Assembly: GCF_009765705.1 (NCBI RefSeq)
Contig: NZ_LMUX01000021.1
Span: 1,545,752-1,609,751 of the forward strand
From: Burkholderia sp. L27(2015)
GTDB taxonomy: Bacteria > Pseudomonadota > Gammaproteobacteria > Burkholderiales > Burkholderiaceae
Reading direction: 5' to 3'
DNA length: 64,000 bases
Shown here one piece after another: positions 35,828 through 44,251 of this stretch. The notes beneath the pieces are model-generated. The model worked only from the letters and a program-made list of their open reading frames with translations. It made no database searches and had not been told where the DNA came from. The stretch's first letter is position 1. Each line of letters begins with the position of its first letter. The translations under genes were made by a program, and so were the position numbers.

Positions 35828-37358
35828 GTATCCTAAGCATCGGACTTTGGCCTCGATCATGAGTGCCATGGCGCTGGCCGCCTGCTCGCTCGCGCCGCAT
35901 TACCAAGCCCCGGACGTACCCGTCGCGGCACAGTATCAGTCGCAGCCTCAGCCTCAGCCTCAGCCTCAGCCTCAGTCGCAGTCGCAGTCGCAGTCGCAGT
36001 CGCAGTCGCAGCCTCAGGGACCCTGGACCGAGGCCAGCCCGGCGGACCAGCTTGACCGCGCGGGATGGTGGAAGCTGTACGATGAGCCCGAACTCGATGA
36101 CCTCGAGCAACGCCTGATCAAGAATAACCCCGACCTGCGCGCCTCGTACTTTCACTATGTGCAGGCAGAGGCGTACATCAAGGAGGTCAGCTCGCAGCTG
36201 TACCCTCAGGTCGGTGCTGCCGGCAATATCCAGCGTGACCGCGAGTCGGACACCAAGCCGTTGCGCAGCGCCACCGGGCCGAGCGACTACACCTCGGCCA
36301 CGCTAGGCGTCCAGGTTGACTACGAAGTCGACCTTTGGGGACGCGTGCGCGATTCCGTTGCTGCAAGCAAGGACGAAGGCCAGGCGTCAAAGGCGGATCT
36401 GGCATCGACGCAGTTGAGCCTCGAAATCGAGCTGGCTCGAAGCTACATCGACCTGCGCGGCCTTGATCAGCAAATCCAGCTTATCGAGGGCACTGACCAG
36501 GCATATCAAAAGGCACTCGATCTGACGCGCAACCGGCATGACGCAGGCATCGTGTCCGATCTCGATGTGACGCGTGCAAGCAGCCAACTGTCGTCGGCGC
36601 AGTCCGAGCTTACACAGGTCAGGGCCAAGCGAGCCTTACTGGAACACGCGATTGCCGTCCTGGTTGGTGCGTCGCCGTCGGACTTTCGGATTGAGCCGAG
36701 TACCCGCGCAATTCAATTGCCCGTCATTCCGGTTGGTGTGCCATCGGCGTTGCTGCAAAGGCGGCCCGATGTCGCGGCAGCCGAGCGGCGTATAGCTGCG
36801 GCCAATTCGCAGATCGGCGTTGCACGTTCCGCGTACTTCCCGTCACTCACGCTCAGTGCGCAGGGCGGCGCGCAAAGCTCGGTGCTCTCGGATCTGCTCA
36901 GCGCCCCCAGTTCCTATTGGGCGGTCGGACCATCGCTTGCGGTGTACCTGCTGGACGGCGGTAAGCGGCGCGCACAGTTGAACTCCGCGAAGGCGGCAAC
37001 GTCAGAGGCGGGCGAACGCTACCGAAGTGTGGTACTGGCCTCGTTCAGGCAGGTGGAAGATGACCTTTCGCTGCTCGACGATCTGGGCACCGCAACGGGT
37101 CAGGAGCAAGACGCCGCAAGTGCCGCTGACAAGTCGGTCGACCTTTCGCTCGCACGCTATCGGCGCGGTGCGGTCAGTTATCTGGACGTGGTCGAGGCGC
37201 AATCCGCCGCGCTTGAATCGCAACGCAGCGTCATCGCGCTTCGAACGCAGCAGTTGGACGCGAATGTAGACCTCATTCGTGCACTCGGCGGTGGCTGGAC
37301 CAGCGATGACCTGGCAGCGGCTCCAGTGCAACTCAATCTCAAAAGGGGAAACTCATGA
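35820..37358 (+). CDS. RND efflux outer-membrane lipoprotein (NodT family) with Q-P/Q-S repeat insert
   Basis: 512-aa outer-membrane channel of the TolC/NodT type. Lipobox LAAC with acylated Cys22. Then a low-complexity insert (residues 40-65, alternating Gln-Pro and Gln-Ser), followed by two tandem outer-membrane efflux repeats, with family signatures DQLDRAGWWKLYDEPELDDL, LQRRPDVAAAERRIAAAN and the C-terminal DLAAAPVQLNLKRGN. The insert is encoded by hexamer repeats and lies in the periplasmic segment just after the lipid anchor. Overlaps the adaptor gene by 8 bases; its stop overlaps the next start by 4 bases (ATGA). Confidence 0.93.
   Translation: MAKYPKHRTLASIMSAMALAACSLAPHYQAPDVPVAAQYQSQPQPQPQPQPQSQSQSQSQSQSQPQGPWTEASPADQLDRAGWWKLYDEPELDDLEQRLIKNNPDLRASYFHYVQAEAYIKEVSSQLYPQVGAAGNIQRDRESDTKPLRSATGPSDYTSATLGVQVDYEVDLWGRVRDSVAASKDEGQASKADLASTQLSLEIELARSYIDLRGLDQQIQLIEGTDQAYQKALDLTRNRHDAGIVSDLDVTRASSQLSSAQSELTQVRAKRALLEHAIAVLVGASPSDFRIEPSTRAIQLPVIPVGVPSALLQRRPDVAAAERRIAAANSQIGVARSAYFPSLTLSAQGGAQSSVLSDLLSAPSSYWAVGPSLAVYLLDGGKRRAQLNSAKAATSEAGERYRSVVLASFRQVEDDLSLLDDLGTATGQEQDAASAADKSVDLSLARYRRGAVSYLDVVEAQSAALESQRSVIALRTQQLDANVDLIRALGGGWTSDDLAAAPVQLNLKRGNS
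35937..36014 (+). repeat. Hexanucleotide tandem repeat inside the outer-membrane factor gene
   Basis: Thirteen contiguous hexamers: CAGTCG once, CAGCCT five times, CAGTCG six times and CAGCCT once. It encodes the Gln-Pro/Gln-Ser run, residues 40-65. Slippage would change the length by two residues at a time without losing the frame. Confidence 0.92.
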
Positions 37359-37903
37359 CCCGTATTGCTACGCCGGCCACCGTCGCGCAAGCCCCGGCCG
37401 CATCCCAACCGCTGCTTGAAACTGTCAACCAGCAACTGGGCGTGGTGCCCAACCAGTTCCGCATGGTCGGCAACAGCCCGGCCGCCCTCGAGGGCTGTCT
37501 GAGCCTGAAGGGCGCGCTCGGCAAGGGCGAGCTATCGGCGCAAACGCGTGAGCGCATCGCGCTCGCCGTTGCAGAAGTCAATGGCTGCGACTACTGCCTG
37601 TCCGCTCACATCTATTTCGCAAGGAACGTCGCGAAGCTCGACGACGCCGAAATTACCGCGAACCGCAACGGCGGCTCGAACGATCCGCACGCCGCCGCCG
37701 CCGTGTTGTTTGCGAAGAGGGTGGCCGACGCACGCGGTCGCGTATCGGATGCCGATCTCAGCGCGGTGAAGGCCGCAGGCTATAGCGAAGCCGCTGTGAT
37801 CGAGATCGTGGCGAACGTGGCGTTGAATATCTGGACGAACTACGTCAACGAGGTCGCCGGTACCGCGATCGACTTCCCGGTCGTGCACACCAGGAAGGCG
37901 TAA
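37355..37903 (+). CDS. AhpD-like carboxymuconolactone decarboxylase-family protein
   Basis: 182 aa, all-helical AhpD-type protein. The redox motif Cys78-x2-Cys81-x3-His85 (GCDYCLSAH) is complete, so a disulphide/peroxidase-like or alkylhydroperoxidase role is likely; the known AhpD cycles electrons through the CxxC. The N-terminal part (VPNQFRMVGNSPAALEGCLS) is typical of the peroxidase-related subgroup. Its ATG overlaps the stop of the outer-membrane factor, so it belongs to the efflux operon and could handle a peroxide or reactive form of the pumped compound; that link is inference. Confidence 0.9.
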   Translation: MTRIATPATVAQAPAASQPLLETVNQQLGVVPNQFRMVGNSPAALEGCLSLKGALGKGELSAQTRERIALAVAEVNGCDYCLSAHIYFARNVAKLDDAEITANRNGGSNDPHAAAAVLFAKRVADARGRVSDADLSAVKAAGYSEAAVIEIVANVALNIWTNYVNEVAGTAIDFPVVHTRKA

Positions 37904-37991
37904 CACGCAGCGCCAGAGGATTCATCGTGACGGCCTGTGCAGTTTTTTAGGGCCGATGTTCGCAGCGTCAGCAGGCGACCCCCACAAGCGA

Positions 37992-39134
37992 TTACGAAGA
38001 GCTCGAGTCTGCGGCATTGCGCGAGGCACACAGCCGCCATGAGGTCTTTGGCGCCGCAACGGTCTCGACGACCTGGCGCCACCATCGTTCGCCGCGATGT
38101 GGCGCGTTCAGATCCAGCCGCTCGCCCATGCGGGGCGTCGACAGCGCGACACCGCGCGCGAGGGCCAGTCCCGCCACCCTTTCGAACGGCTCCTGCCAGC
38201 GGTGCATCGCGAGGTCGAAGGTGCCGTTGTGAATCGGCACGAGCCAACTGCCGCGCAGATCGATGTGTGCTTGCACCGTTTCTTCGGGCTGCATGTGAAC
38301 GTATGGCCAGTGCGAGTCGTATGCGCCCGTCTCGACCAGCGTGACGTCGAATGGCCCAAGGCGCTCGCCGATAGTCCTGAAACCATCGAAGTAGCCCGTG
38401 TCGCCGCTGAAGAACACGCGCAGATCATCGTCGGCGATCACCCACGACGCCCACAACGTACTGTTGCCGTCGAACAGACTGCGGCCGGAAAAGTGCTGCG
38501 CGGGCGTAGCGGTGAACTGCATACCGTCTATCTCGGCGGCTTGCCACCAGTCGAGCTGCCGCACCTTCGAAGCGTCGATGCCCCATTCGATCAGCCGGTC
38601 GCCCACACCGAGCGGTGTCAGAAACACGCCGGTGCGCTGCGCAAGCGCGAGCACGGTTTCGCGGTCCAGGTGATCGTAGTGGTCGTGCGACAGGATCACG
38701 CCGCGCAGCGGTGGCAAATCGGCGAGCGCGATCGGCGGCGCATGGAAGCGCTTTGGGCCGAGATGCCGAAAAGGCGAGGCACGCTCGGCGAACACGGGAT
38801 CGGTCAACCAGAACTGGCCGCGCAGTTTCAGCAGCATCGTCGAATGACCGAGCCGGTAGAGGCTGCGGTCGGGCGCCGCATCGAGCTGTGCAGGCGTCAG
38901 CGCATCGACGGGCAACGCGTCTGTCGGCACGGTGCCGCGCGGCTTGTTGAGCAAGATGTTCCAGACAATGGCGAGCGTCTTGCGCAGGCCTTCGACAGGG
39001 CGTGGCTTGACGTTGCGAAAACGTTCACCATCATGCTGCGGCGAGGAGCTGGACAACGCGCGGCCCCGTTGTGCAGCAGTAACGCCGAGCGTGCGGCTGA
39101 CTAAAGCGGAAAGCGACGTCATGAGATAGGTCAT
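37992..39134 (-). CDS. Metallo-beta-lactamase-fold hydrolase (NAPE-PLD/UlaG-like)
   Basis: 380 aa. The metal-binding motif HxHxDH is in SHDHYDHLD; later metal or active residues are PAQHFSGR, FSGDTGYFDGF and PIHNGTFDLA. Similar proteins hydrolyse phosphodiesters (NAPE-PLD type) or lactones (UlaG type). The N-terminal stretch (MTYLMTSLSALVSRTLGVTA) may be a weak signal anchor, as in relatives tied to membrane lipids. The ATG at 39134 is preferred over 39122 and the much longer reading to 39209, because an operator lies just upstream. Divergent from the TetR gene at 39208, which probably represses it. Confidence 0.88.
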   Translation of the reverse strand: MTYLMTSLSALVSRTLGVTAAQRGRALSSSSPQHDGERFRNVKPRPVEGLRKTLAIVWNILLNKPRGTVPTDALPVDALTPAQLDAAPDRSLYRLGHSTMLLKLRGQFWLTDPVFAERASPFRHLGPKRFHAPPIALADLPPLRGVILSHDHYDHLDRETVLALAQRTGVFLTPLGVGDRLIEWGIDASKVRQLDWWQAAEIDGMQFTATPAQHFSGRSLFDGNSTLWASWVIADDDLRVFFSGDTGYFDGFRTIGERLGPFDVTLVETGAYDSHWPYVHMQPEETVQAHIDLRGSWLVPIHNGTFDLAMHRWQEPFERVAGLALARGVALSTPRMGERLDLNAPHRGERWWRQVVETVAAPKTSWRLCASRNAADSSSS

Positions 39135-39147
39135 CCAGAGAGAAATG

Positions 39148-39163
39148 TACACTCGGGAGTGTA
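39148..39163. promoter_or_regulatory. TetR operator candidate between hydrolase and TetR genes
   Basis: TACACTC-GG-GAGTGTA, seven-base perfect arms. An additional half-site CAGTGTA occurs at 39191-39197, close to the TetR start codon, and GTTTA/TAAAC arms lie between. Likely binding sites for the TetR at 39208-39822. Confidence 0.65.
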
Positions 39164-39207
39164 GTTTATTTTGGGGAAAAGTAAACTGCTCAGTGTAAAA
39201 TCTGGTC

Positions 39208-39822
39208 ATGAATCCCAGTGCAACCCCTCAGCGCCTGACTGACCGCAAGCGTGCCGCCATCGTCGGCGCCGCGATCGAGGAATTCCTCGCGGCCGGCTAC
39301 GACGCGACCAGCATGGACCGCATCGCTGCCCGGGCGAGCGTTTCGAAGCGTACCGTCTATAACCATTTTCCGAGCAAGGAAGCGCTTTTCGCGGCGATTC
39401 TCCATCAGCTATGGGACGCGAGCCAGACGGGAGATGCGCCCACCTACCGCGCGGACGCACCGTTGCGTGCTCAGTTGCTCGAACTTTTGGGCCGCAAGCT
39501 GCGGCTTCTGAACGAGGAGTCCTTCCTGTCACTTGCACGTGTGGCGATCGCGGCCGGAATCCATTCGCCGGAGCGCGCGCGCGACATGGTCGCCCGCCTG
39601 GGCGAACGTGAGGAAGACCTGACCGTGTGGATCCGGGCGGCCACCGCCGACGGTCGTCTCAAGGCAGACAATCCGCTCTTCGCGGCCCTGCAGTTACAGG
39701 CGCTGGTGAAGGCCTTCGCGTTTTGGCCGCAGGTGGCGATGGGCCAGGCGCCGCTGGGCGAACAGGAGCAAAAGCAGGTCGCAGAATCGGCCGCTGACAT
39801 GTTCCTCGCACGCTATGCATGA
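39208..39822 (+). CDS. TetR-family repressor
   Basis: 204 aa. N-terminal helix-turn-helix (RKRAAIVGAAIEEFLAAGYD, MDRIAARASVSKRTVYNHFPSKEALFAAIL), then a C-terminal ligand-binding domain (TetR_C of the AefR type: LRLLNEESFLSLARVAIAAG). It is divergent from the metallo-beta-lactamase-fold hydrolase, with an inverted repeat over the gap, and is the likely repressor of both. Confidence 0.93.
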   Translation: MNPSATPQRLTDRKRAAIVGAAIEEFLAAGYDATSMDRIAARASVSKRTVYNHFPSKEALFAAILHQLWDASQTGDAPTYRADAPLRAQLLELLGRKLRLLNEESFLSLARVAIAAGIHSPERARDMVARLGEREEDLTVWIRAATADGRLKADNPLFAALQLQALVKAFAFWPQVAMGQAPLGEQEQKQVAESAADMFLARYA

Positions 39823-39876
39823 ACAGGCAGCCGTCGCGATTATCGTGATTAGTCGAAAGCAGAGTGCAGTCAAAAT

Positions 39877-40800
39877 CTACACATCGTCCCAGTAAGGGGG
39901 GGATCCGATCGCATCGACAAGGAAAGCGGAGACCTCGCGCACCTTGCGAGACCGCAGCCTGTTCTCAGGCGAGAGAATTTGAATGTGTAGGTCTTCAGTG
40001 GACGCTGACATATGCCAGCCTGTTAGCAAGCTCAAAAGCTTCCCCTCTTTGAAGCTCGTCGGAGTGAACAGCCAGCTCGGGAAGAGCACGATTCCGCGTC
40101 CCGCCAACGCAGCCGCCACTAGTACCTCTGCGTTGTTGCTTCGCAATGAACCGCTCACATCAGGTGATTCGAAATTCTCTTTGGACGAGCGCCTGAAAAA
40201 CCACCTCTGCGGTGCTAGCTGACCCTTGAACAAGAGGCAACTGTGCCGTAAGAGATCGTCCGGGGTTTGTGGGGTGCCGTGCAAAGCCAGGTATTCTGGG
40301 CTCGCAGCAAGCAAGTATCGATCGGTACTCACGACCTTGCCTATCAGCCCGGAATCTATCAGTTGTCCTACACGTATCGTGATATCCACACCTTCCAGCA
40401 CCGGATCAATAACGTTATCCGTAAGAGTGAGTTCTACCGACAGGTCAGGATATTTGGCTTGCAGCTCATTGACCAGATGGGCGATATGGAGCCTGCCAAG
40501 CCCCACTGGCGCATTGATCTTGACTAGCCCACTGATACCGGCGTCTCTATGGGCGAGCTGATCGGCAGCGTTATCCAGCAGTTCTACAGCCTCACGCACT
40601 TGCGAATAGTAGCGCTGCCCCTCCTCGGTGAGCGTGACGGCACGCGTGCTCCGGTAAAAGAGCTGCTGTCCCAGTTCCTTCTCCAGAGATGCAATGAATC
40701 GTGACACCGACGAAGCCGGGACCTCGAAGTGCCGGGCGGTGGCTAGAAAACTCCCCGTCGTCGAGAGCATCAAAAAATAACGTAAGGCTTGGACTCTCAT
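39877..40800 (-). CDS. LysR-family transcriptional regulator
   Basis: 307 aa. Helix-turn-helix MRVQALRYFLMLSTTGSFLA / TARHFEVPASSVSRFIASLE, followed by the effector domain (FYRSTRAVTLTEEGQRYYSQ, GLVKINAPVGLGRLHIAHL). The ATG at 40800 is the family start; the longer frame to 40998 contains no regulator sequence. Divergent from the SDR-MFS pair at 40949-43079, the probable target. The 148-bp gap holds no perfect palindrome that I could find. Confidence 0.92.
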   Translation of the reverse strand: MRVQALRYFLMLSTTGSFLATARHFEVPASSVSRFIASLEKELGQQLFYRSTRAVTLTEEGQRYYSQVREAVELLDNAADQLAHRDAGISGLVKINAPVGLGRLHIAHLVNELQAKYPDLSVELTLTDNVIDPVLEGVDITIRVGQLIDSGLIGKVVSTDRYLLAASPEYLALHGTPQTPDDLLRHSCLLFKGQLAPQRWFFRRSSKENFESPDVSGSLRSNNAEVLVAAALAGRGIVLFPSWLFTPTSFKEGKLLSLLTGWHMSASTEDLHIQILSPENRLRSRKVREVSAFLVDAIGSPPYWDDV

Positions 40801-40948
40801 GGCTGCTCCAGTGGAGAGGGGACCAAAAATGCTGTTTCGACAAAAATGATTTGCCGAAAAGGCCCATTGTTGCAGATATCGCATCCAAGTACCATCGATG
40901 TCACTGAGTTCCCATTCATCCGCTACCGCGGTTTCCCGGAGTAAAAGC

Positions 40949-41656
40949 ATGAGCACATCACAAAAGGTTGTCGTCGTTACCGGCGCATCGCAAGGCATAG
41001 GCGCTGAAGTCGTGAAGGCGTTTCGAAAGCTCGACTACCGCGTCGTCGCGACCTCGCGTGCGATCAAACCGTCGGAAGACCCGAACATTCTCGCGGTAGC
41101 TGGTGATATCGGTGATCCGGCGACCGCGCAGCGTGTCATTGCCGAAGGTGTCGCGCGATTTGGCCGGATCGACACGCTGGTGAACAACGCCGGCATCTAC
41201 ATCGGCAAGCCTTTCACCGAGAACACCACCGAAGACTACGAGGCCGTCATGAACGTGAACATGGCTGGCTTCTTTCACATCACCAAACTGGCCATCGCCG
41301 AAATGGAAAAGCATGCGAGCGGCCACGTGGTGACTATCACCGCCAGCATCGACAACGGCATCAGCGGCGCGCATATGGCACTGGCGGCGCTGACCAAGGG
41401 TGGCTTGAACGCCGTCACTAGGGCGCTGGCGATTGAATATGCCAAGCAAGGCATCCGCGTGAACGCCGTCGCGCCGGGCGTCACCAAGACGCCTATGCAT
41501 CCTGCGGAATACCACGAAATGCTGGGCGGCTTCCATCCGCTGGGTCGCATGGGCGAAGCGAGCGAAGTCGCCAGTGCCGTCGTGTTCCTGGATTCGGCAG
41601 AGTTCATCACGGGAGAAATCCTGCACGTCGACGGCGGCCAGAGCGCCGGTCGCTAA
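40949..41656 (+). CDS. Short-chain dehydrogenase/reductase lacking the usual catalytic tyrosine
   Basis: 235-aa SDR. Cofactor motif TGASQGIG (11-18), NNAG (79-82), Ser133. The usual Tyr-x3-Lys site reads Ala146-Ala-Leu-Thr-Lys150 (ALAALTKGG), so the catalytic tyrosine is absent; this substitution recurs in an SDR subgroup with the ALxxLTKGGLNA segment. It may be a non-enzymatic NAD-binding protein or use another residue. GGAG precedes the ATG at 40949. Only 16 bp separate it from the MFS gene; both probably answer to the divergent LysR. Confidence 0.88.
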   Translation: MSTSQKVVVVTGASQGIGAEVVKAFRKLDYRVVATSRAIKPSEDPNILAVAGDIGDPATAQRVIAEGVARFGRIDTLVNNAGIYIGKPFTENTTEDYEAVMNVNMAGFFHITKLAIAEMEKHASGHVVTITASIDNGISGAHMALAALTKGGLNAVTRALAIEYAKQGIRVNAVAPGVTKTPMHPAEYHEMLGGFHPLGRMGEASEVASAVVFLDSAEFITGEILHVDGGQSAGR

Positions 41657-41672
41657 GGGACGCCAAGCCAAG

Positions 41673-43079
41673 ATGCATACGACATCAAACGCGGCGGCGC
41701 ACAAGCCGTCGCCGGCAGTGCTGCTGGCAAGCAGCTTCGCGTTCATCATCGTCCAACTGGACGTTACCATCGTCAATGTGGCACTGCCCAAGATGGGCGC
41801 GGAGTTAGGCGCCGACGTCAGCGCCCTGCAGTGGGTGGTCGATGCCTACACGCTGGGTTTCGCCGCCTTCCTGTTGTCGGCCGGCGTGATGGGCGAAAAA
41901 TTCGGCGCGAAGCGCGTGTTCCTGACCGGCTTCGGCTTGTTCACGCTGGCGTCCGTCGCCTGCGCCATGGCGCCGTCGGTCATGGCACTGAACATGGCCC
42001 GCGCGGTGCAAGGCGTGGGCGCGGCGCTACTCCTACCCAGTTCGTTGGCCATCCTCAATTTTGCCTATGCCCACGATAAAAAAATGCTGGCCAAGGCCAT
42101 CGGTTGGTGGACAGCGGCTGGTGGTGTGTCGATCGCGGCCGGTCCCGTGATCGGCGGCCTGTTGTTGTCGATGGGGGGCTGGCGCAGCATCTTCTGGGTC
42201 AACGTGCCGATCTGCTTGGCCGGCTTCGCGCTGACGTATTACGTCGTGCCGCGCATGCCCAGCAAGGAACCGTCCCGCCACTTCGACCTACCGGGGCAGC
42301 TGCTGTCGGTGCTCGCGCTGATCGGCTTCATTGGCGCAGTGATCGAGGTGCAAGCACTGGGCTTGTCCAGCCTGGCGGTGCGAAGCGGCTTCGTGCTGGC
42401 CTTCGTCGCCGGCGCCGCCTTCCTGGTGGTCGAGAGCCGTGTACGGTCGCCGATGCTGCCGCTGACGCTGTTCCATAGCACGCGTTTTTCAGGTGCCGTG
42501 TTGTTTGGCGTGCTGGCTAACTTCACCTATTACGGCGTGATCTTCGTGCTTAGCTTCTACCTGCAAAAAGTGCGCGGCTATTCCGTGTTTGAGACCGGCC
42601 TGACCTTTTTGCCGCTGACGGGGACTGCTGTCATTTCCAACATCGCCGGTGGGCGCTTGTCGGCGTTCACCGGACTGCGCCTGCTTATGGTGGTGGGCAG
42701 CCTGATCGGTAGCGCCGGCTACGCGCTGCTTGGCACGTTAGGCATCTCGGACCACGCGACTTTCCTCGATATGCTGCCCGGCCTGGCGCTGGTCCCGATC
42801 GGCATGGGGCTGGCAGTGCCAGCGATGACGACGTCCATACTGTCGAGCGTCGAGCGTCACCAAGCGGGCACCGCGTCGGCTGTGCTGAACACGGCGCGCC
42901 AGGTGGGCGGCGCGACGGGAGTCGCCATCTTTGGTGCCATCGTCGCCAGCGGCACCGGCGTGGGCATCATGGGCGGTGTGCGCAACGCATTGGCGATCTC
43001 TGCCGTGCTCTTGCTGGCGTCGTCCGCCGTCGCGTTCTGGAGCGGGGCCGGCTTGGCGCCGGCGGCACAGGCCAGTTGA
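41673..43079 (+). CDS. MFS transporter, DHA2 (EmrB/QacA) type
   Basis: 468-aa exporter with about 14 membrane segments. Family signatures: QLDVTIVNVALPKMGAELGA in the first span, QWVVDAYTLGFAAFLLSAG, the A-motif GVMGEKFGAKRVFLTGF, and ARAVQGVGAALLLPSSLAIL. Probable proton-driven drug exporter. It lies 16 bp after the SDR and probably shares its transcript. The ATG at 41673 (MHTTSNAAAH) is chosen rather than upstream codons lying inside the SDR gene. Confidence 0.93.
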   Translation: MHTTSNAAAHKPSPAVLLASSFAFIIVQLDVTIVNVALPKMGAELGADVSALQWVVDAYTLGFAAFLLSAGVMGEKFGAKRVFLTGFGLFTLASVACAMAPSVMALNMARAVQGVGAALLLPSSLAILNFAYAHDKKMLAKAIGWWTAAGGVSIAAGPVIGGLLLSMGGWRSIFWVNVPICLAGFALTYYVVPRMPSKEPSRHFDLPGQLLSVLALIGFIGAVIEVQALGLSSLAVRSGFVLAFVAGAAFLVVESRVRSPMLPLTLFHSTRFSGAVLFGVLANFTYYGVIFVLSFYLQKVRGYSVFETGLTFLPLTGTAVISNIAGGRLSAFTGLRLLMVVGSLIGSAGYALLGTLGISDHATFLDMLPGLALVPIGMGLAVPAMTTSILSSVERHQAGTASAVLNTARQVGGATGVAIFGAIVASGTGVGIMGGVRNALAISAVLLLASSAVAFWSGAGLAPAAQAS

Positions 43080-43195
43080 ACCGACACTGCGCGGCTAACG
43101 ATCTGAGCGACTACCGTTGATCCGAAAGCCGGCGTTCACCCAGTACCAAAGTCAGTGAGTGGCTGATTGCAGCGTTCTTGGTCTTCGCAGATATC

Positions 43196-43237
43196 TTGAC
43201 ATAACTTTCCATGGAAACCATAATGGTTTCCATGGAA
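43196..43237 (+). promoter_or_regulatory. MarR promoter with 31-bp near-perfect palindromic operator
   Basis: TTGACA at 43196-43201, 17 bases, then CATAAT at 43219-43224. The operator arms TTCCATGGAAACCAT (43207-43221) and ATGGTTTCCATGGAA (43223-43237) are exact 15-bp complements around one central base, covering the -10. A repressor bound there would block RNA polymerase. The MarR gene starts at 43260. Confidence 0.85.
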
Positions 43238-43259
43238 GTCACTCGGTGATATCAACGTT

Positions 43260-43733
43260 ATGCGCAATCAGAAAACATCGTTGCAATCTTTGCCCACCCT
43301 CGACATACACCTGGGCTACTGGCTGCGGCTCGTGTCCAATCGTGTTTCCGGCAATTTCGCTCGTGCTTTGCAAGAGCGAAATGTATCGCTAGCCGAATGG
43401 GTCGCCCTTAATCAGATCCAAAGGTGGGCGGATATGACGCCGGCTAAGCTGGCCGATGCGATGAGCATGACTCGCGGGGCGATCTCGAAGGTCCTGGATA
43501 AGCTACAAGAGAAGAAATGGATCTCTCGCATGACGAGTGAGGAGGACAACCGCGTTCAGTTCCTTTCTCTGACGTCGAAGGGGGGCCGCGTTCTGCCCGA
43601 TCTCGCCGCGATTGCCGATGAAAACGACGAACACTTCTTTGGCGCTCTGGACCCTGCGGAGCAGACCACACTTCGATTCCTGTTGAGTAAGCTTGCGGAT
43701 ATTCATCGGATAAGCAATGTTCCCGTGGACTGA
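43260..43733 (+). CDS. MarR-family regulator
   Basis: 157-aa winged-helix dimer. DNA-binding core: MTPAKLADAMSMTRGAISKV, then LDKLQEKKWISRMTSEEDNR with the wing. Flanking helices (WLRLVSNRVSGNFARALQER; TTLRFLLSKLADIHR) form the dimer part. Very likely autorepressed through the palindrome at 43207-43237, which sits directly over its promoter. The next gene (DUF1398) begins 68 bp after its stop and may be cotranscribed. Upstream lies an unrelated MFS gene with no obvious promoter link. Confidence 0.92.
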   Translation: MRNQKTSLQSLPTLDIHLGYWLRLVSNRVSGNFARALQERNVSLAEWVALNQIQRWADMTPAKLADAMSMTRGAISKVLDKLQEKKWISRMTSEEDNRVQFLSLTSKGGRVLPDLAAIADENDEHFFGALDPAEQTTLRFLLSKLADIHRISNVPVD

Positions 43734-43801
43734 AGCGCCGTGCGGACTACCGGACTACGAGACCACGGATTTCCAGCGGCGCTTTTTGTAGGAGAGTGTA
43801 G

Positions 43802-44212
43802 ATGAGCCAAGCGATAGCCAATCTAGAGGCGGCACAACAACGGGCCATGGCGGGCCGACCCAAGGTCGGCGGCTTCCCGTATTTGGCCGAGACCCTTCGG
43901 CGCGCAGGCGTGAAGAGCAACGTGTGGTTCTTACCCGCATGCGAAAGCCTGTACCTGACAGATGACGGGCCGGTGGTCGTGCAAGGCACGCCGTTGTTAT
44001 CGGGTGCTGCTGACGTGCCGCAATTCGACCAAGCCGCATTGATCCGGGCGTTGCGCGTCGATCAGGCGGGGAAGGGCACGTTTGCAGAATTCCTGCTGGC
44101 CTCCTGGCAGGCGGGCGTGGTCCGCTATGAGGTGGACTTGACTGCACGCAAGGTCACCTACTACGGATGTCACGATGAATCCTACGTCGAGACATATCCC
44201 GCAGTGGCATGA
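43802..44212 (+). CDS. DUF1398-family protein (YbcV-like)
   Basis: 136 aa, a small protein of the DUF1398 family (conserved MAGRPKVGGFPYLAETLRRA; FAEFLLASWQAGVVRYEVDL; RKVTYYGCHDESYVETYP). No biochemical function is established for the family. AGGAG stands 8 bases before the ATG. It follows the MarR gene in the same direction. It should be cytoplasmic; there is no signal or membrane segment. Confidence 0.85.
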   Translation: MSQAIANLEAAQQRAMAGRPKVGGFPYLAETLRRAGVKSNVWFLPACESLYLTDDGPVVVQGTPLLSGAADVPQFDQAALIRALRVDQAGKGTFAEFLLASWQAGVVRYEVDLTARKVTYYGCHDESYVETYPAVA

Positions 44213-44251
44213 GCAATTCGCAACCACCTGACCAGGGCCACAAGCTTAGCC

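Noticed and set aside
35937-36014. CRISPR-like array
   Set aside because: Contiguous hexamers with no spacers; a coding microsatellite.
38097-39104. Plus-strand frame opposite the metallo-beta-lactamase-fold gene
   Set aside because: No family-like content; the minus strand carries HxHxDH and the other metal motifs.
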